Shown piece after piece: positions 9,033 through 15,727 of a DNA stretch of 64,000 bases (positions within the stretch are counted from its first letter, which is position 1; each line of letters begins with the position of its first letter). Source of the stretch: Acidobacteriota bacterium (GTDB lineage Bacteria > Acidobacteriota > Thermoanaerobaculia > UBA5066); NCBI GenBank assembly GCA_016716715.1, contig JADJVE010000002.1, positions 124,001 to 188,000 of the forward strand, given 5' to 3'. The translations under genes were made by a program, and so were the position numbers. The notes under the pieces are model-generated. The model ran no database searches, was not told the origin of the DNA, and saw only the letters and a list, made by a program, of their open reading frames with translations.

Positions 9033-9536
9033 ATGGCACAACCCTACGTCGGCGAGATCCGGATGTTCGCAGGCAACTTCGCGCCCGCGGGCTGGATGTT
9101 CTGCGAAGGCCAGCTCCTGCCGATCTCCGAGTACGAAACGCTCTTCAACCTCATCGGGACGACGTACGGCGGGGACGGGCAGAGCACATTCGCCCTTCCC
9201 GACCTGCGCGGGCGGGTCCCGCTGCACTTCGGGAACGGCTTCGTTCTCGCGGAGACAGGAGGGGTGGAAGAAGTCACGCTGACCGTCAGCCAGATCCCGG
9301 CGCATTCGCACCCGTTCCTGGTGTCCACCGTGGGGGGAACGCAGACGAGCCCCGTGGGGAACGTCCTCGCCGCGTCGTTCGCGGTGACGCCCTACATCAA
9401 CGACGTCCCGGGCGGAAACATGAGCCTTAGCGCGGTCGGCGCGGTCGGCGGCAGCCAGCCGCACAACAACTTCCAGCCGTACCTCTGCGTCGATTTCATC
9501 ATTTCCCTGTTCGGGATCTTCCCGAGCCAGACCTGA
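9033..9536 (+). CDS. Tail-collar domain protein 2
   Basis: Paralogue of the preceding gene, 167 residues with the same architecture: GEIRMFAGNFAPAGWMFC, GQLLPISEYETLFNLIGTTYGGDG, LPDLRGRVPLHFG, SQIPAHSHPF, and a C-terminal GGSQPHNNFQPYLCVDF ending IFPSQT. Start set by TAGGAGG directly upstream; only 9 nt separate it from its neighbour. The variable central segment (about residues 95-135) differs most among the three copies, as expected if it faces a partner or ligand. No signal peptide. Confidence 0.9.
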   Translation: MAQPYVGEIRMFAGNFAPAGWMFCEGQLLPISEYETLFNLIGTTYGGDGQSTFALPDLRGRVPLHFGNGFVLAETGGVEEVTLTVSQIPAHSHPFLVSTVGGTQTSPVGNVLAASFAVTPYINDVPGGNMSLSAVGAVGGSQPHNNFQPYLCVDFIISLFGIFPSQT

Positions 9537-9546
9537 GGAGAGCCGC

Positions 9547-10065
9547 ATGGATCCCTTCGTCGCCGAGATCCGCATCTTCCCGTTCAACTTTGCCCCGAAG
9601 GGCTGGGCGTTCTGCGACGGGCAGATCCTGCCGCTGTCGCAGAACACGGCGCTGTTCTCGCTGCTCGGCACGACGTACGGCGGAAACGGACAGTCCAACT
9701 TCGCCCTCCCGAACATGCAGGGGAACGCCCCCATGCACCCGGGACAGGGCCCGGGACTGTCTCTGCATGACCTCGGCGAGACCGGAGGCACGGAGACCGT
9801 CTCCCTCCTCGAGTCCGAGATCCCGCAGCACGCGCATCAGCTACGGGCTGACATCGCCGACCCCGGGGACACGAACGTGCCGGGACCGGCGGCGTCGCTC
9901 GCGATTTCCACGGGCGGGACCCTCTACCAGGCCGCGCAGTCCGGCCAGATGGCGTTCGAGACCCTCGCGCCCGCGGGCGGCGACCAGCCGCACAACAACA
10001 TGCAGCCGTACCTCACGCTGAACTTCTGCATCGCCCTGCAGGGCGTTTACCCGCCGCGGACCTAG
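9547..10065 (+). CDS. Tail-collar domain protein 3
   Basis: Third tandem paralogue, 172 residues. It has AEIRIFPFNFAPKGWAFC, GQILPLSQNTALFSLLGTTYGGNG, LPNMQGNAPMHPG, SEIPQHAHQL and GGDQPHNNMQPYLTLNF, ending VYPPRT. It is slightly longer in the middle (GPGLSLHDLGETGG and a PGDTNVPGPAAS stretch). GAGGAG precedes the ATG; 10 nt from copy 2 and 8 nt from the GNAT gene, so the four are very probably co-transcribed. Confidence 0.9.
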   Translation: MDPFVAEIRIFPFNFAPKGWAFCDGQILPLSQNTALFSLLGTTYGGNGQSNFALPNMQGNAPMHPGQGPGLSLHDLGETGGTETVSLLESEIPQHAHQLRADIADPGDTNVPGPAASLAISTGGTLYQAAQSGQMAFETLAPAGGDQPHNNMQPYLTLNFCIALQGVYPPRT

Positions 10066-10073
10066 ACGACGCA

Positions 10074-10568
10074 GTGACGAACGCCGTTGCGCTCCGCCCG
10101 ATCCGCCCGGAGGACCGCGACCTCCTCTGCCGGATCTACGGCTCGACGCGCACCGAGGAGCTCGCGCCCGTCCCGTGGACGGACGAGCAGAAGGACGCCT
10201 TCATCCGCCAGCAGTTCGACGCACAGGCGGCGTACTGGGACGAGCAGTATCCGGATGCCGAGAGGTCGATCGTCGAAGTGGACGGCACTCCCGCCGGCCG
10301 CCTCTACGTCCAGAGATGGCCGAAGGAGGTCCGGCTCGTCGACATCGCGCTCCTGCCGGACTTCCGGAAGCGCGGCGTGGGTACCGAGCTCATTCGGCGG
10401 CTCTTCTCCGAGGCCGCCGCGGCCGGCAAACCCGTCACGATCCACGTCGAAATCTTCAACCCCGCGCGCGCCCTCTACGAGCGCCTCGGCTTCGCGCCGA
10501 AGGGCGAGCAGGGAATGTACGTCCTGATGGAATGGAAGCCCGAGGCCGTCGGGGCCGGTGTCAGTTGA
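10074..10568 (+). CDS. GNAT family N-acetyltransferase of the collar cluster
   Basis: 164-residue acetyl-CoA-dependent acyltransferase fold. The acetyl-CoA binding segment is visible as IALLPDFRKRGVGTELIRRL (motif A, R/Q-x-x-G-x-G/A), followed by IHVEIFNPARALYERLGFAP typical of the family C-terminus. GTG start, 8 nt after the third collar gene. Its 3' end overlaps the convergent DUF6916 gene by 8 bp. GNAT genes recur beside collar triplets in other bacteria (general recollection); whether it modifies collar proteins is unknown. Confidence 0.88.
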   Translation: MTNAVALRPIRPEDRDLLCRIYGSTRTEELAPVPWTDEQKDAFIRQQFDAQAAYWDEQYPDAERSIVEVDGTPAGRLYVQRWPKEVRLVDIALLPDFRKRGVGTELIRRLFSEAAAAGKPVTIHVEIFNPARALYERLGFAPKGEQGMYVLMEWKPEAVGAGVS

Positions 10569-10857
10569 AGACGGCCTCGTACCGCATGCCTTCGGCGTCG
10601 GGCCCGATCGGCACGAGGAAGATCTCGAGCGTCCCGAGCGCCGCGTGCTCGAGCGGCCAGATACGCTGCGGGAGAACCGGACTCAGCGGCCCGCGAAACA
10701 CGAGAGAAAAGGGCGCGCGCCGGGGGCCGGCGTCGCCCTTGCGGGCGAGATTCGTGACCTCGGAGAGAACGAGGCCGACGGCGACCTCACCGGCCGCGAC
10801 GCGGAACTCCTCTCCGACCCTTTCGAAGAAATCCGAGTACGTCAGAACCTCGAGCAT
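10561..10857 (-). CDS. DUF6916-type protein, cytoplasmic form
   Basis: 98 residues, read from the ATG of MLEVLTYSDFFERVGEEF; an in-frame ATG three codons upstream (10866) is an alternative. The second half matches the DUF6916 pattern as I recall it: FSLVFRGP, LEHAALGTLEIFLVPIGP, and GMRYEAVFN at the very end. No signal peptide. It converges on the GNAT gene with an 8 bp overlap and diverges from a second, exported-looking paralogue about 40 bp away. Function unknown; the family is known only as a neighbour of collar proteins. Confidence 0.72.
   Translation of the reverse strand: MLEVLTYSDFFERVGEEFRVAAGEVAVGLVLSEVTNLARKGDAGPRRAPFSLVFRGPLSPVLPQRIWPLEHAALGTLEIFLVPIGPDAEGMRYEAVFN
10822..10830 (+). 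repeat. TTCNAAGAA motif copy in the DUF6916 gene
   Basis: ACCC-TTTCGAAGAA-ATCCG; on the coding (minus) strand it encodes DFFERV. Confidence 0.4.
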
Positions 10858-10896
10858 CCATCGCATCGTGGCACAGACCGCGCCCGGAGGCACCCC

Positions 10897-11322
10897 ATGA
10901 AGACGACGCGCACACAATTTCTCTCCACCGTCGCGACCGGCCTCGCGGCCGCGGCGCTGAGCCCCTCCGCGCTCCTCGGCGCCGGGCCGGACGTTCCCGA
11001 CGGCCGCACCTTCAAGGCCCTCGTCGGCGAGACGTTCCGGTTCCGCGGGTTCGACCGCCGCGATCCCGTGGACCTCGTCCTCACGGAATACGCGGAGCGA
11101 ACGGCGCGGGGGAGCACGAGGCAGTTCACGCTCACTCTGGCCGCAACCGGCGGCGAGAGGCTCCGGGAAGCCACGTACACCGTCGAGCACCCGAAAGCGG
11201 GCACGTTCGAGATGTTCGTGATCCCCTCGGGGTTCGACGCGAAGGGCCTGCCGCTCTACCGGGCCGACTTCAACCTGCTCGTCGCCGTGACGAGCGCGCC
11301 GACGGCGGTCCAGCGGCGCTAG
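10897..11322 (+). CDS. DUF6916-type protein, with N-terminal signal
   Basis: 141 residues. The ATG is preceded by CGGAGG. The N-terminus MKTTRTQFLSTVATGLAAAA looks like a signal peptide with a weak Tat flavour but lacks the twin arginines. The body carries the family pattern: LVGETFRFRG, FTLTLAATGG, YTVEHPKAGTFEMFVIPSG and LYRADFNLLV. It is a paralogue of the divergent minus-strand gene, so one copy appears cytoplasmic and one exported. Its stop overlaps the stop of the convergent gene downstream. Confidence 0.72.
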   Translation: MKTTRTQFLSTVATGLAAAALSPSALLGAGPDVPDGRTFKALVGETFRFRGFDRRDPVDLVLTEYAERTARGSTRQFTLTLAATGGERLREATYTVEHPKAGTFEMFVIPSGFDAKGLPLYRADFNLLVAVTSAPTAVQRR

Positions 11323-12113
11323 AACGGCCGGAACGCGCGCACCGCGCCGTCCTTCGACCCGTCGTCGAAGAAGACGAGCAGCCGCCCGTCCGGCGCAAGC
11401 GAGAGGTCGACGGGCTTGTCTCCTCGCTCGAACCAGAGCGAGCGGACCACCCCGCCCTCGCGGGTGCGCTGGGAGAGCCCTCCGCGCTTTTCCCCCTCCG
11501 CGGGCTCGACCCGCCAGAGATTGCCCTCGGCGTCCACCCGGCAGGCGGGTGCGGCGCCCGGGCAGGCGGAGGCCTTCGTCGCGGGCGTCCGGACGTCGAC
11601 CTTCGCGTTCGCGGGCACGGCGGCGACTCCCGACACGACGCCCATGACGACGACGACTTCGGTGTCGGCCGCGAACGAGATGGGACCGCCGCGGAAGAGT
11701 TCTCCGGGCGTCTCGGCGCCGGAGCGAATCGCATCGAAGGCGAGAGGAGGTGGAGGCGCAACGTCCTGGGCCCGCGAAAACGCAGCCTGCCCCTGCGGCT
11801 TCACGCTTTCGGTCACGCCAACGAGGTCGATTCGCACGGCGAAAAGGTCGGTTCCGCTTTCGTTGAGGAGGCGGACCGGGGCGTCGAGCATCCCCCCCGA
11901 AAGCGCGACCGAGTCGAAGACCACTTTCAAAGCATTCTTCGCGCCGGGCACGCGAAGTGCAAACGGCCCGCGGGTTACAGCGCGACCTCTCGCGTCGAAC
12001 GACAGCGCGAACGTCAGCCCGCGCTCGACCCGCGCCGGCGCGGCGACGAGCTGCGCCGCCGCGAGAAGAGCGACGAAGGCGCTCGCGCACGGGACCATTC
12101 GAAGAATTTTCAT
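11319..12113 (-). CDS. Secreted protein of unknown function
   Basis: 264 residues. Signal peptide MKILRMVPCASAFVALLAAA with probable cleavage after LVAAPA. The body is beta-rich: residues 45-180 resemble a cohesin/CARDB-like fold (VVFDSVALSGGMLDAPVRLLN, then strands), and the C-terminal part has a short propeller-like piece (DGRLLVFFDDGSKDGAVRAF). Two cysteines in ACPGAAPACRVD may pair. No enzyme motif found. GAGAAGG precedes the ATG; last gene of the deaD-asparaginase unit. Confidence 0.6.
   Translation of the reverse strand: MKILRMVPCASAFVALLAAAQLVAAPARVERGLTFALSFDARGRAVTRGPFALRVPGAKNALKVVFDSVALSGGMLDAPVRLLNESGTDLFAVRIDLVGVTESVKPQGQAAFSRAQDVAPPPPLAFDAIRSGAETPGELFRGGPISFAADTEVVVVMGVVSGVAAVPANAKVDVRTPATKASACPGAAPACRVDAEGNLWRVEPAEGEKRGGLSQRTREGGVVRSLWFERGDKPVDLSLAPDGRLLVFFDDGSKDGAVRAFRPF
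12098..12106 (+). repeat. TTCNAAGAA motif copy near a start codon
   Basis: GACCA-TTCGAAGAA-TTTTC; covers codons 3-6 of the secreted-protein gene on the minus strand (AAA ATT CTT CGA ATG). Confidence 0.4.
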
Positions 12114-12121
12114 CCTTCTCT

Positions 12122-12610
12122 TCACTTCACGGTCTCGAACGTCCCGGCCGCGCGGTCCTTCCGCACGTCGTGCCAGTCGAAGTAGCGGCCGTTCATCGCG
12201 ACGTAGATGCCCGGAGGCAGAATCTGGACGAACGAGATCGCGCTCCCGAGGTTGAAGAGCCCGTCCGAGCTTCCGAACGCCCAGGGCACCATCGCACCCG
12301 TCAGGACGATCGTCTTGGCGGCCTGCTCCTTCGCGAGGACGGCGGCCGTCTCGACCATCGTGTCCGTGCCGTGCGTGATCACGATGCGGTCTTCCGACGC
12401 GCGCCGGCAGGCGTCCGCGATCCGCGCGCGGCAATCGTCCGTCATGTCGAGGCTGTCGACCATCATCACGGTCTCGACCGTCACGGGCTCGCGGCAGCGG
12501 CCGAGGCGCAGCATCTCGTGGATGTGCGTCTCCTTGAAGAAGAGCCGGCCCGTGAGCTCGTCGTATTCCTTGTCGAACGTCCCGCCCGTGACGAGGATGC
12601 GGATGGACAT
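12122..12610 (-). CDS. Short asparaginase-family protein (N-terminal domain only)
   Basis: 162 residues that match only the N-terminal domain of type I/II L-asparaginases (about 330 residues). Present are the first nucleophile region TGGTFD (Thr11) and the second catalytic motif HGTDTM, followed by VLTGAM. The C-terminal domain, which completes the active site across the dimer in classical enzymes, is absent, and the sequence stays intact to its stop, so this is a recognised short form rather than a truncation artefact. Activity on asparagine is uncertain. 12 nt downstream of deaD. Confidence 0.8.
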   Translation of the reverse strand: MSIRILVTGGTFDKEYDELTGRLFFKETHIHEMLRLGRCREPVTVETVMMVDSLDMTDDCRARIADACRRASEDRIVITHGTDTMVETAAVLAKEQAAKTIVLTGAMVPWAFGSSDGLFNLGSAISFVQILPPGIYVAMNGRYFDWHDVRKDRAAGTFETVK

Positions 12611-12622
12611 GCCGGTGTCCTC

Positions 12623-14302
12623 TCAGGCCTTGTCGCGGTCGCGCCGCACGACGACCTTCTGGCCCCGGATCGTCGCATTCCGGAGAGCCCGGATCACCGA
12701 CTCCGCGATGGCCTCGGGAACTTCGACGAGGGAGAACCGGTCGGCGATCTGGATCGCGCCGATGTCGCGGGGGTTGGCCTTCGCTTCGTTCGCGATCGCG
12801 CCGACGAGGTCCGCCGGCCGCATCCCGGCCGCGCGTCCCGCGCCCACGAAGATCCGCGCGGAAGTCCCGGAGTCGCGCCCCCCGAACTTGTAGCGCGCGG
12901 GCCCGGCTCCGGCGGCGGGAGCCGCGCGGCGCGGGGGCGGCGGGGCGGCCACGGCCGGGATCTCGGGCTCGTCCTCCCCCGGCGCCCCGGAGGCACGCTC
13001 GATGAGACGGACGGCGGCCGCGGCGATGTCCATCGGGTCGTGATCCTCGGCAAGGGACTCGACGACGACGCGGTAGTGCTCGAGGCCGCCCTCGACGATC
13101 GCCTCCTCTAGCGAGGCGCGGGTCAGCTCGAGGCGCTTGGCGCGCAGGTCGGCGACCGTCGGGACGTTCGCGACCTCGATCCGCTGCTTCGTGAGGCGCT
13201 CGATGTTCTTGAGCTGCCAGTGCTCGCGCGGCTCGGCGAGCGTGATCGCGACCCCCTCGCGGCCCGCGCGCCCCGTCCGGCCGATGCGGTGGACGTAGAC
13301 CTCGGGCGAGGACGGCACGTCGTAGTTCACCACGTGCGAGAGGTGCGAGATGTCGAGGCCGCGCGCCGCCACGTCCGTCGCCACGACGAGCTCGAGGGCG
13401 CCCGTGCGGAGTTTCTTCATCACGCGGTCGCGCCCCTCCTGCGAGATGCCGCCGTGGAGCGCCTCGACGCGCATCCCGCGCCCCTTCAGGCTCTCCGTGA
13501 GGTCGTCGACCTCGAGGCGCGTCCGACAAAAGACGAGGGCCGCCGCCGGGCTCTCGAGGTCGAGGATGCGGCCGAGCGCCGCGCGCTTGTGGCCGCGCGC
13601 GACGACGTACGCCGTCTGGCGCACTTTCGGCAGCTTGCCGGGCGCTGCGGTCTCCTTCGCGATCGCGATCCGCACGGGATCCTTGAGGTGCTTCGCGGCG
13701 ATGGCCCCGATGCGGGCCGGGAGCGTGGCCGAGAAGAGCGCCGTCTGGCGCGTCTTCGGCGTCGCCGCGAGGATCGCGTCGAGGTCCTCGGCGAAACCCA
13801 TGTCGAGCATCTCGTCCGCCTCGTCGAGGACGAGCGCCTTCAGGCCGTCGAGGGCGAGCGACTTGCGGTTCACGTGGTCGAGCGCGCGGCCGGGCGTCGC
13901 GACGACGACGTCGACGCCGCGCTTCAAGGCATTGAGCTGCGTCACCATCGACGCGCCGCCGTAGACGGGCAGGACGCGGACGCCGATCTCGCGGCCGTAC
14001 CGGTGGAACGCCTCGGCGAGCTGCATCGCGAGCTCGCGCGTCGGGACGAGGACGAGGGCCATGGGGGCAGTCCCACGCTTCTCGACGGCGCCGATGTGGT
14101 GGAGGATCGGCAGCGCGAACGCGGCCGTCTTGCCCGTGCCCGTGGCCGCCTGGGCGAGCACGTCGTGGCCATCGAGCATGGGCGGGATCGACTCACTCTG
14201 GATGGGTGTGGGCTCCTCGTACCCCAGGGCGGCGAGCACCCGGACGAGCCGCGCGTCGAGGCCGAGGCCGGCAAAGGAGGAGTCGGGGGGCGTCTTCTTC
14301 AT
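12623..14302 (-). CDS. deaD: DEAD-box RNA helicase with DbpA/CsdA-type RNA-binding tail
   Basis: 559-residue ATP-dependent RNA helicase for ribosome assembly and RNA remodelling. Motifs in order: Q motif GYEEPTPIQ, I ATGTGKT, Ia PTRELA, II DEAD within VLDEADEMLDMGF, III SAT, V ATDVAARGLD, VI HRIGRTGRAG. After a Pro/Ala-rich linker (PPPPRRAAPAAGAGPARYKFG) the last 75 residues form the DbpA-type RNA-binding domain (IFVGAGRAAGMRPADLVGAI). The ATG at 14302 is preferred over one 20 codons upstream because GGGGGC and a CAGAAT hexamer sit just before it. It diverges from kdsA. Confidence 0.93.
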   Translation of the reverse strand: MKKTPPDSSFAGLGLDARLVRVLAALGYEEPTPIQSESIPPMLDGHDVLAQAATGTGKTAAFALPILHHIGAVEKRGTAPMALVLVPTRELAMQLAEAFHRYGREIGVRVLPVYGGASMVTQLNALKRGVDVVVATPGRALDHVNRKSLALDGLKALVLDEADEMLDMGFAEDLDAILAATPKTRQTALFSATLPARIGAIAAKHLKDPVRIAIAKETAAPGKLPKVRQTAYVVARGHKRAALGRILDLESPAAALVFCRTRLEVDDLTESLKGRGMRVEALHGGISQEGRDRVMKKLRTGALELVVATDVAARGLDISHLSHVVNYDVPSSPEVYVHRIGRTGRAGREGVAITLAEPREHWQLKNIERLTKQRIEVANVPTVADLRAKRLELTRASLEEAIVEGGLEHYRVVVESLAEDHDPMDIAAAAVRLIERASGAPGEDEPEIPAVAAPPPPRRAAPAAGAGPARYKFGGRDSGTSARIFVGAGRAAGMRPADLVGAIANEAKANPRDIGAIQIADRFSLVEVPEAIAESVIRALRNATIRGQKVVVRRDRDKA

Positions 14303-14308
14303 GCCCCC

Positions 14309-14314
14309 ATTCTG
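14309..14314 (-). promoter_or_regulatory. Possible -10 hexamer of deaD
   Basis: CAGAAT read on the minus strand, 6 nt before the ATG. Only 68 bp separate the divergent deaD and kdsA start codons, so both promoters must lie in or near this gap. Confidence 0.3.
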
Positions 14315-14356
14315 AGGCCGGCCGCCCCGGCAAGCACGGAAGGGCCCTGCGTTCGA

Positions 14357-14362
14357 TAACAT
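14357..14362 (+). promoter_or_regulatory. -10-like hexamer of kdsA (leaderless)
   Basis: TAACAT, 8 nt upstream of the kdsA GTG, with no Shine-Dalgarno sequence in between. Member of the recurrent close-upstream hexamer pattern. Confidence 0.4.
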
Positions 14363-14370
14363 CCGCCCCC

Positions 14371-15210
14371 GTGAAGGTCTTCGCCTCCATCACGCCCCAC
14401 CTCTCCGTCGGCGACCGCTGCCGCCCCGTGTTCTTCGCCGGGCCGTGCGTCCTCGAGTCGCGCGCCCACGCCCTGAAGATGGCGAAGGCCATCAAGCAGG
14501 TCTTCGCCGACTGCGGCGCCGCCGACCGCCTCGTCTTCAAGTCCTCGTTCGACAAGGCGAACCGCAGCGCGGGAGCGAGCTTCCGCGGCCCGGGCATCGA
14601 GAAGGGCCTGTCGATCCTCTCGGAAGTGAAAGACAAGACCGACCTGCCGATCCTCACGGACGTGCACGAGCCCGAGCAGTGCGCCATCGCGGCCGAGGTC
14701 GCGGACGTCCTCCAGATCCCGGCCTTCCTGTGCCGCCAGACGGACCTCATCGAGGCCGCGGCCGCGACGAAGAAGGCCGTGAACGTGAAGAAGGGCCAGT
14801 TCCTCGCGCCGGACGACTGCAAGCAGATCGTCGACAAGTGCCGCGCGAAGGGGAACACGAACGTGACGCTGACCGAGCGCGGGACGACGTTCGGGTACCA
14901 CAACCTCGTCGTCGACTTCCGCGGCCTCCCGATGATGCGGGCGCTCGGCGTTCCCGTCATCTACGACGCGACGCACTCCCTCCAGCTCCCCGGCGGCCTC
15001 GGGACGGAGACGGGAGGCTCGCGCGAGTACGCCCCCGCCCTCGCCCGCGCCGCGGCAGCCGTCGGAGTGGACGGCTACTTCTTCGAGGTCCACGACGACC
15101 CGGCGCACGCGAAGTCCGACCGGGCCACGCAGCTCCCGCTCTCGGCGCTGCCGCAGTTCCTGTCGGCGATCCTGAGCTTCGACCAGCTCCGGCGGGAAAC
15201 CATCCCCTGA
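14371..15210 (+). CDS. kdsA: 3-deoxy-8-phosphooctulonate (Kdo-8-P) synthase
   Basis: Condenses arabinose-5-phosphate with phosphoenolpyruvate to Kdo-8-phosphate, the first committed step to the Kdo of LPS. 279 residues with AGPCVLES, KSSFDKANRS, TDVHEPEQ, QIPAFLCRQTDL, NVKKGQF, ERGTTFGYHNLVVDFR, and YDATHSLQLPGG. Cys26 replaces the Asn of the E. coli type, which in characterised enzymes marks the metal-dependent class. GTG start. kdsD and kdsC lie 3.4 kb downstream on the same strand, separated by an ABC operon. Confidence 0.96.
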   Translation: MKVFASITPHLSVGDRCRPVFFAGPCVLESRAHALKMAKAIKQVFADCGAADRLVFKSSFDKANRSAGASFRGPGIEKGLSILSEVKDKTDLPILTDVHEPEQCAIAAEVADVLQIPAFLCRQTDLIEAAAATKKAVNVKKGQFLAPDDCKQIVDKCRAKGNTNVTLTERGTTFGYHNLVVDFRGLPMMRALGVPVIYDATHSLQLPGGLGTETGGSREYAPALARAAAAVGVDGYFFEVHDDPAHAKSDRATQLPLSALPQFLSAILSFDQLRRETIP

Positions 15211-15229
15211 AGTTTTTCGCCTCCGGCCC

Positions 15230-15277
15230 TTGACAGGAGGGCTTCGGCGTCCGTACTGTATCGGTGTAATGATACAC
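15230..15277 (+). promoter_or_regulatory. Promoter and palindromic operator of the ytrA-type operon
   Basis: A consensus -35 TTGACA (15230-15235) is followed after 18 nt by TACTGT (15254-15259). Overlapping and just downstream are nested inverted repeats: TGTATC-N8-GATACA (15257-15276) and GTGTA-N4-TACAC (15264-15277). The regulator GTG follows at 15292. This is the geometry expected for a GntR/YtrA repressor that blocks its own operon. The sequence is directly visible; repression is inferred. Confidence 0.7.
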
Positions 15278-15291
15278 CGAGGCGGTACCCC

Positions 15292-15699
15292 GTGAGCCGC
15301 GGCCTCTTCGTCGACCCCTCCGATGCCGTCCCTCTCTGGAAGCAGATCGAGGAGAACGTGCGGCGTCTCGTCGCGTCCGGGGCTCTGAAGCCCGGCGCCA
15401 CCGTCCCGTCGGTGCGCGACCTCGCCCGCGAGCTCTCGATCAACCCCGCCACGGTGGCCAAGGGCTACCAGCGCCTCGTGGACGCCGGGATCCTCGCCGT
15501 GAAACGCGGCGAGGGCACGTTCGTGGCCGACAAGCCGCCCGCGCCCGCGCGCGGCGAGCGCGACAGAGAGCTCGACGCGGGCGCAACGCGCTATGCGTCG
15601 CTCGCTCTGACACTGGGCGCGAGCAGCGAAGAAGCGGTGGAGCACGTGAAACGCAGGCTGGGAGTTCTTAGAAGGAAGAAAGAGGGAGCGGCGGAATGA
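15292..15699 (+). CDS. GntR-family transcriptional regulator, YtrA subfamily
   Basis: 135 residues. N-terminal winged helix-turn-helix (WKQIEENVRRLVASGAL, then VPSVRDLARELSINPATVAKGYQRLVDAGIL, wing RGEGTFVAD) and only a short C-terminal helix pair, as in the YtrA subfamily that controls ABC exporters. The last 30 residues are basic (RRLGVLRRKKEG). A palindromic operator lies immediately upstream, implying autoregulation of this gene and the two ABC genes it overlaps (ATGA with the next). Confidence 0.9.
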   Translation: MSRGLFVDPSDAVPLWKQIEENVRRLVASGALKPGATVPSVRDLARELSINPATVAKGYQRLVDAGILAVKRGEGTFVADKPPAPARGERDRELDAGATRYASLALTLGASSEEAVEHVKRRLGVLRRKKEGAAE

Positions 15700-15727
15700 G
15701 CGGCGAGGCGAATTCACCTTCGAAGAA
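15665..15727. repeat. Inverted pair of the dispersed TTCNAAGAA motif
   Basis: TTCTTAGAA (15665-15673, minus orientation) and TTCGAAGAA (15719-15727, plus), 45 bp apart across the ytrA/ABC gene junction. The second is flanked by CACC and ATCCCC as in other copies. They are too far apart for an obvious terminator hairpin. Confidence 0.55.

Noticed and set aside
8523..10065. Collar genes as part of a prophage
   Set aside because: No terminase, portal, capsid, tail tube, integrase or attachment sites are visible within 60 kb; the genes sit among chromosomal housekeeping genes.
10558..10896. Plus-strand extension upstream of the exported DUF6916 gene
   Set aside because: The Shine-Dalgarno site and signal peptide place the start at 10897; the upstream part is antisense to the other DUF6916 gene.
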